Origin: Branchiostoma floridae
Lineage: Eukaryota > Chordata > Leptocardii > Amphioxiformes > Branchiostomatidae
DNA: 64,000 bases
Direction: 5' to 3'
NCBI RefSeq assembly: GCF_000003815.2
Contig: NC_049991.1
Span: 1,473,718-1,537,717 of the forward strand
The number at the start of each line of letters is the position of its first letter. Position 1 is the first letter of the stretch. The translations under genes were made by a program, and so were the position numbers. Below are positions 58,112 to 64,000 of this stretch, one piece after another. The notes under the pieces are model-generated. The model did no database searches. It saw only the letters and a list, made by a program, of their open reading frames with translations, and was not told where the DNA came from.

Positions 58112-60907
58112 CTAGGACAGCTCAAAGCCAGTGTTCATACTGATGGCGTATCGTAGCTTCTCCTTCAGTGTGCTCTTCTTCTGGTAGTTGGGCAGTTTCA
58201 GCAGGTTGAAACAGGTTGATGATGTGGGGAGGCGGTTCACCGGGTCCCTCTTTCTGATGGTGAAGAAGCCTCTTAACACACTTCCTGTGGAAGTCAGGAG
58301 AGAATATGTGGCATCAAGTCAGGTTCTGTTTGGTTACCATCAAATTGGCATATACATGTGTACTACAATAAAACTGAGGTACACAAATGTATATATATAT
58401 ATATATATATATACAGTGAAAACTGTGGTATTGTTTTTGGTCATTTTGTTCAAGTTTTTTCCCTGGCTGAGTTGTAACCAAAGACTGACAGGATGCAAAG
58501 GTTGACCAGGCCTGCATGCATCACACAAACACAGAATGAGCCGATTTGGCTGACCCCCATCTTCTGACCTTTGGCTATTTTTTATGTGCATTGATTCATG
58601 CAATGGGTTACATGGGGCTGTCCTCATCCCCCCTTGTCAATCCTTGGCAAACTAGGCTCGATCTCCGACAAAAGCCTGCTTTTAGAAGATGGAAGAAACC
58701 TAACCTTTGACCCCAGTTCCCTCTTGATTTTACCCGTAGTACCTAGTAACTCAAATATGTCCTTACACCAACTAAACTGAACAAATTTTGACCAAAACAG
58801 GCATTAGTTTTACCTGTCCCTTCTAACTCAAAAAGTCTCCAGATTGGGCAAAAGTTTTCAAGGAAAAGAAGGATTTTTGCAAGGATTCTAAGTGGCACTA
58901 ACGCAACTCTCACATAGGCCCATTATACAGATCCAAGGGTGACGCTATATATAATGTGGAGCAGGCTACAGCCGTGGCACGTTGATACACCTGAACCTTG
59001 GAAATTAAGCAACATGCTGTCGGGTCAGTACTTAGATGGGAGACCACAAACGAATACTGAATGCTGTAGCTGGGTCATACCAATGACTCTTAAAAATGGT
59101 CTTTCTCTGCAAAGAGGAAAAGTATGGAAGCTAAACACACTACACTACCAGTGGACTAGCCCCCTGCTGTATAGAGCTTGCACCTATGTGTGGCCCCAGG
59201 GCTTAGAAGCAGAGATGGGTACTGGGCCCAATGCATCTTCTGATCAGAGGGATTGGCCTCCTTGTTCTGATGTATGGGCAACTTTAGCTTTAGCTCAGGG
59301 TACCCACCGACAGTGTCTCCTGTGTCCTGATCATCAGCCACCTCCACACACCTGATACAGAAAGGTGGCTCCAGGTGGGCAAACCCCAGCAGAGGTGGTT
59401 TGGAACAACTCGTCACAAACTGAAGGGACAGGATATAGGGAAAAACAGTGATTATTCAGAAAACTGTACCTAGTGTATTGTCTTCTTTGTTGATAAAGAT
59501 TAGGCCACACTGACTTAATTCTATGGATAACATCCTCTTGAGACTCCAAAACTATTGTGCAAAGGTGAAAAAAACAAAAATCCACCAAAAATGCTGCTAA
59601 ACCACAGGACCAGAGACCATTTTTTCCCATGGCTTGGTTTGTCTTATATTCACCTCCAGTAAGACTGTAAGAGACAACTATTGCCATTTCAATATTTTCT
59701 TGTTGCAATTCTTGTTAAAAAAAAGGAGAACAAGAGCACTTTGCCCCCATGCTCTGACCATTGATCAGTTTGGCCTTAGACAATCCAGAAAAAAATACCA
59801 GTTGGTACTCATTGAGCAACTGGATATGATTTTGGAAACAGTAGGAGATGATCAGAATTAACAATCAGATTTCTGAAATTCTATCCAATTGCTTGAGTAT
59901 TTGGTATATTATCTTCTTTCTTGATGTCAAAATAATTCTTTTCAAATAGGCAACATTGACAGAATTCAACATATGTTTACTTTTACACACAAAAAAACAC
60001 AGTTCTTTAGCATTTGACTAAAGTGTTGCATTACCTTTAGAAAGGCTTTTCTCTCATCATTGGTGAAGTCCTTGGCTAGAATGTCCCACAACCAGATGAC
60101 CACTCTATGGGCTGGGTGGAACCCTCCGTAGTACTGGGTGTATTTCCTACAGGCAAAACAGTTGGAGTTAATTCTGTAAACTCATTTACTTTCAAGGGTG
60201 GTCTTATTTAGCCTAAGTACCATCCTCCATAGTGACCACTGGCCTTTTGTTTGGCTAGGTCTTATTTCACATTAGAGAGGAAAAGAAGGTCTTTACAGTG
60301 TTTTGTTAAATTTGGAGTTGAAATAATTCTGTATCAGAGTAATTCATCATGCATTCTGCAAAAGAGGAAATGTTTTTTCTGCAATTTTATCTTGGCATTT
60401 TTTGCTAACCGTCACATAACTTTTTGGTACATCTTCTCCTTGTTTAAACTTTAGATTCAAAACCGAAGAAAACACTCCTTTTTTGCCTACCGCTAAATTC
60501 AATCCCCATGAACATTCCCCCTTTTACAGTATTCGTAAAAATAAAACCACTGCAAATGTACAGTTTCAACATTTACAGTAATGTATACTATAGGAGGGTC
60601 AGGCAAGATCAGGTATACAGGTAGGTAAGAAGTTATGATTAACAATGACAGATGATTTTACGTACTTCAGGTCTTCTAGGTCTATCTCCATGTTGTCGCC
60701 AGATATCAGTTTCTGTAACTCCGGCGCTGCAAACATCATCAACCAATCAGGGCTTATGATGGAGCGGAAGCCTCGGATGAAGGCCGCCGTCTGCTCTCGG
60801 ATCTGGGTGTGCATGCGGAAGTGCGCCACGCGATGGACGTACGCGATCTTGTTGTCGTTGGTGACAGAGATGGCACGCCCACCTGGCATTAACTCGTGCG
60901 TCACCAC
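58112..60907 (-). CDS. UBE3B: UBE3B, HECT-type E3 ubiquitin ligase, C-terminal 212 residues (partial)
   Basis: Four exons in phase, minus strand: 60907-60666, 60146-60035, 59419-59308 and 58284-58112 (TAG 58114-58112). They encode most of the HECT domain: [108 protein letters not shown], and the catalytic segment [15 protein letters not shown], ending MNTGFELS. The active-site Cys is followed by 32 residues, the same distance as Cys1036 in the 1068-aa human protein. The Cys forms a thioester with ubiquitin before transfer to substrate. For the first exon the donor AA|GTACGT (60665-60664) was chosen because it restores EDLKKYT. The N-terminal exons, including the IQ motif and the start of the HECT N-lobe, lie beyond the right edge. 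A LINE occupies the intron upstream. Confidence 0.95.
58389..58414. repeat. (AT)n microsatellite
   Basis: About 13 AT units in a UBE3B intron. Confidence 0.95.
58965..59072 (+). mobile_element. 5S rRNA-derived sequence (5S pseudogene or SINE3-like head)
   Basis: It resembles 5S rRNA throughout: GCTACAGCCGTGGCACGTTG at the start, AAATTAAGCAAC, then GTCGGGTCAGTACTTAGATG and GGAGACC (box C region), and GAATACTGAATGCTGTAGC at the end. Several positions conserved in functional 5S rRNA differ. Sequence up to about 59300 follows without a 5S spacer or T-run terminator, which fits a 5S-headed SINE better than a gene. It is in a UBE3B intron, antisense to the gene. Confidence 0.75.
59501..59620. mobile_element. 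Diverged fragment of the 540-bp TIR element
   Basis: TAGGCCACACTGACTTAATT, then CTATGGATAACATCCTC, resembles the TIR of 52592-53140 and is followed by a similar GTGAAAAAAACAA stretch. The right end was not found. Confidence 0.5.
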
Positions 60908-61063
60908 CTGTTGAGTAATGAGAGAGAAGTCAGTTACACCACAGATGATTTGGTTTGTTTGTTTGTTTTGCATAAACAGTAACCACCTTTACATGTAGGT
61001 GCGACACACCAGTTTTTAAAGATAAAAGACTGTAAGGTCTTTCAATCATTCATAGAATCTGTC

Positions 61064-61702
61064 ATGACCTCTACTAATAACCGATTTGACAACCTAGTTA
61101 GAGAAGTACAGGAGCTGAAGTCTTCTTTGCAGTTCTCGCAGCATGAAGTTGACACTCTGAAAACCAAACTGAACGAAGCTAATTCAGAGATAACCAACCT
61201 GAAAGCCACTATTGATGAACAAGCAAAGAATCCCAAGTCTCTACAAATGCCAGACATGGAGAAAAAGATGGACTATCTGGAGAACCAGAGCAGAAGAAAC
61301 AACGTAGTCATCGATGGCATAGAGGACGACGTCAAGGAAACTTGGGCCGACACAGAAGTCAAAGTACGCAACATCCTGACAAAAAAGCTACAACTAGACT
61401 CAAAGACAATCGAAATAGAAAGAGCTCATCGGAATGGTCCCTTCAGAAATGACTCCCCCCGCCCAAGGCAAGTTGTGGTCAAGCTGCTGCGTTTCAAGGA
61501 CAAACAAATGATCCTTAACAGAGCCCGATCCAACCTCAAGAATACCAACATTTACATCAATGAAGACTATTCAGATCAAGTTCGAAAACGACGCGCAGAG
61601 CTGGTGCCAAAGATGAGGGAAGCCAGACAACGTGGAGAGTTCGCTATCATCAGTTATGACCGACTCGTCATCAGGAAGAAAACTAATCAGGAAATGTCGT
61701 AA
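61064..61702 (+). CDS. LINE ORF1 protein (RNA-binding, coiled coil)
   Basis: 212 codons, open. Residues about 5-65 form a heptad-like coiled coil (VREVQELKSSLQFSQHEV...TLKTKLNEANSEI). A central RRM-like region (NNVVIDGIEDD, IERAHRNG, RQVVVKLLRFKDK) and a basic C-terminal domain (IYINEDYSDQVRKRRAEL, YDRLVIRKK) follow the order of L1-type ORF1 proteins, which trimerise and coat the element RNA. The N-terminus may be incomplete if the element is 5'-truncated. Confidence 0.8.
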   Translation: MTSTNNRFDNLVREVQELKSSLQFSQHEVDTLKTKLNEANSEITNLKATIDEQAKNPKSLQMPDMEKKMDYLENQSRRNNVVIDGIEDDVKETWADTEVKVRNILTKKLQLDSKTIEIERAHRNGPFRNDSPRPRQVVVKLLRFKDKQMILNRARSNLKNTNIYINEDYSDQVRKRRAELVPKMREARQRGEFAIISYDRLVIRKKTNQEMS

Positions 61703-61871
61703 AGCTTATTTCCATCTGTATTACATTTATTGTGTGTAGTAGACCTATAATATTTCATGTATGATACTTCTAGATGCGACCATTCAAATATAGTTTTCCA
61801 TCCATGTATATTTTACTATGTAATGATGTATAACTATGTAATGTTGTATATTAACTATGCTTATATAGACC

Positions 61872-64000
61872 ATGTTCAACACATCCACTCAAACAGATGA
61901 TTTCAATAGTACACCATATAATTTTGAAGATGATAACCTGATCTTTGACCCCTTCATGCTCGACTCAGATAAGGAATCAAACTTCACTGACAGCTGGGAT
62001 CCAGATGTAAACTTCTACGGAAACTTTTTAGATACAAATACGAATACCCCATGCGTTAACTACTCTGAAAATCAGTTTAACTCCATGTGCCTTAAGTCAG
62101 GCCACAACACTAACGCTTTCTCAGCGTTGCACGTAAACATTAGAAGTCTCCCGCGAAATTTCGACAATTTTACCCGCTATCTATCTACTCTAAATCATGA
62201 CTTCTCTATTATAGGTTTATCTGAAACATGGTTAACTCAAAGTACTTTTCAATTGTATGATTTCCCAAACTATACCTCAGTACATCGTTGTAGATCGAAC
62301 AGAGTTGGTGGTGGAGTATCTCTCTTTATACGCGAAAATCTTGAGTTTGTACAAAGGGACGATTTAACTATACATTCGCATGAGGGAAATGTGGAGTCCA
62401 TTTTTATTGAACTTCCAGTGTCTTCCTCTCCTACTCGTAAGAATATGATATTAGGATGTGTATACCGACCGCCTGACACGGATATTAAGGACTTTACTAG
62501 TCATCTTGCGCTAACACTGGATACAATAAGTAAGGAAGGTAAAACATGTTTTCTTCTTGGCGATTTCAATATAGACTTACTAAAAAATGAAAGACATACT
62601 CTAACGACAGATTTTTGAAATATGTTATTCTCGTGTTGTATGTATCCCACAATCACCAAACCAACAAGAATAACTGACAAATCTGCGACCCTAATCGATA
62701 ATATATTAACAAACTCCTTATCTGAATCCTATACTTCTGGCACTCTTGTAACAGATATTTCGGACCATTTACCTATATTTTACATAATGAAATGTAAATC
62801 CGATGTGAGTAAAACTAACAGTACAAAACGACGTTTGCGCAAATTTACTAGTTCCAATATCACTAAATTCAAAAACCAATTAGCGGATGTAACATGGGAC
62901 AAATTATACAATTACTCTAACACAAATGATGCCTACAGTCATTTTATTCAAGTCATTACTTCTCTGTTTGAAGAATGTTTCCCGATTGTTACTCACTCCG
63001 AACGTAATGTAGAAAAGAACAAACCCTGGTTCACTCCTGCGCTTCATAAATCGTCCATAAAGAAAAACAAGTTATACAAAAAATATGTAAGGAATCCAAA
63101 TCCAACTTCTTTCCAGACATATAAAACTTACAGAAATAAATTCAACACATTAATTCGCTTATCTAAAAGGAATCACTATCACAAAAAATTCAAGGAGACA
63201 ACAGATAACATAAGAACCACATGGAAATTGATAAACGAGCTTCTTAATAAAAAAAAGAAATCGAATGTTCTTCCTAGCAAACTCTGTGACGACACATATG
63301 AAATATCAAACCCACAAGACATTGTAGATGCCTTCAATAACTTTTTTGTTAATATTGGACCCTCATTAGCTAAAAAGATCGACAAGACTGACTGTTCTCC
63401 TCTATCTTTCATTAACAATGTCTACCCGTCTTATAGCTTCTTTGAAACACCCATTGCATCCGAAGTCCAGAATATTATTTAAATTGTAATCTTAAGAACT
63501 CTGCTCCTGGTAATGATGAATTAAGCACCTCCTTAATAAAACAAGTCAGCAGCTCAATACTAGAGCCCCTCACGTATATATTAAAATTGTCCTTGGAAAC
63601 TGGTATGGTCCCAAATGATTTAAAGATAGCCAAAGTCATACCGCTTTTCAAATCGGGAAACACCTGTTTACTGTCAAATTACCGCCCCATATCAGTTTTG
63701 CCGGTATTTTCAAAAGTCCTAGAGAAATTAGTATACAAGAGAATTCTACAGCACTTAGAAGATAACAACATTCTCCATGAACACCAATATGGCTTCCGTA
63801 AACACCATTCAACATATATGACACTTTTGAAATTAGTAGATAAAATTACCTCGGCCATAGAAAAGAATGAATTCACCATTGGTGTGTTTCTGGACTTGTC
63901 GAAAGCTTTCGACACCGTGAACCATAAAATTCTATTAGAAAAACTTAACTGCTATGGCTTTCAAGGATATGTTTTCACATGGCTAAAAGACTATTTATCT
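61872..64000 (+). pseudogene. LINE ORF2 (endonuclease plus reverse transcriptase), two lesions, truncated by window
   Basis: The endonuclease motifs are in order: LHVNIRSL, LSETWL, VGGGVSLFIRENL, GCVYRPPDTD, LLGDFNIDLL, then ITDKSATLIDNIL and ISDHLPIFYI. A TGA at 62616-62618 interrupts the frame between GDFNIDLL and ITKPTRITDK; the same frame resumes at once. At about 63478-63484 the frame shifts by one base (in effect -1) inside the linker before NLKNSAPGNDE. Reverse transcriptase follows: AKVIPLFKSG, NYRPISVLPVFSKVLEKL, HQYGFRKHHST and motif A GVFLDLSKAFDTVNH. Motif C lies beyond the edge. Confidence 0.88.

Larger units (their letters stand above)
61030..64000 (+). mobile_element. Nearly intact non-LTR retrotransposon (CR1/L2/Crack type), cut by window edge
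   Basis: Two consecutive reading frames in LINE order: ORF1 (61064-61702) and ORF2 (61872 to the edge), separated by about 170 bp. ORF2 carries an APE-type endonuclease followed by reverse transcriptase. It is antisense to UBE3B. The 5' limit is uncertain because no TSD is visible without the 3' end. Clade assignment is from motif style only. Confidence 0.9.

Overview
This is a 64 kb stretch of animal nuclear DNA. Genes are split into many short exons with GT-AG introns, and repeats fill most of the remaining space. The gene set and the transposon and SINE types fit an invertebrate deuterostome. My best guess is a lancelet (Branchiostoma); this is inference from gene content and repeat style, not a search result.

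Layout. (1) 670-2156 (+): last three exons of an unrecognised single-pass membrane protein. (2) 7125-11871 (-): SNU13/NHP2L1, complete, five coding exons including a 15-nt microexon. (3) 12733-18108 (+): DMC1, complete, 13 coding exons, 341 aa, head-to-head with SNU13. (4) 20175-50419 (-), with a 5'UTR exon near 52 kb: a SUN1/SUN2-type inner nuclear membrane protein of about 1,162 aa. It has an unusually long Ser-rich N-terminus built from phase-2 cassette exons. Its 3' end faces that of DMC1. (5) 58112-60907 (-): the last four exons of the HECT ubiquitin ligase UBE3B; the rest lies beyond the right edge. (6) About 61030-64000 (+): a nearly intact CR1/L2/Crack-type LINE, presumably in a UBE3B intron, with one in-frame stop and one frameshift in ORF2.

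Biology. DMC1 (meiotic strand exchange) and a SUN protein (nuclear-envelope attachment of meiotic telomeres) are tail-to-tail neighbours, and SNU13 is next to DMC1. The human relatives DMC1, SUN2 and SNU13 all lie in 22q13, so this looks like ancient conserved linkage.

Repeats. Many short DNA transposons can be delimited by their terminal inverted repeats (TIRs), and many of these also by target-site duplications (TSDs). They fall into groups with 8-bp TSDs (hAT-like), 5-bp TSDs with CAGGG ends, a TTAA TSD, and a 9-bp TSD (Mutator-like). There are also two tRNA-type SINEs, a 5S rRNA-derived sequence, and a 5'-truncated LINE with a 16-bp TSD. The least explained signal is an 18-bp motif present in seven perfect same-strand copies inside one SUN intron (40288-41594).
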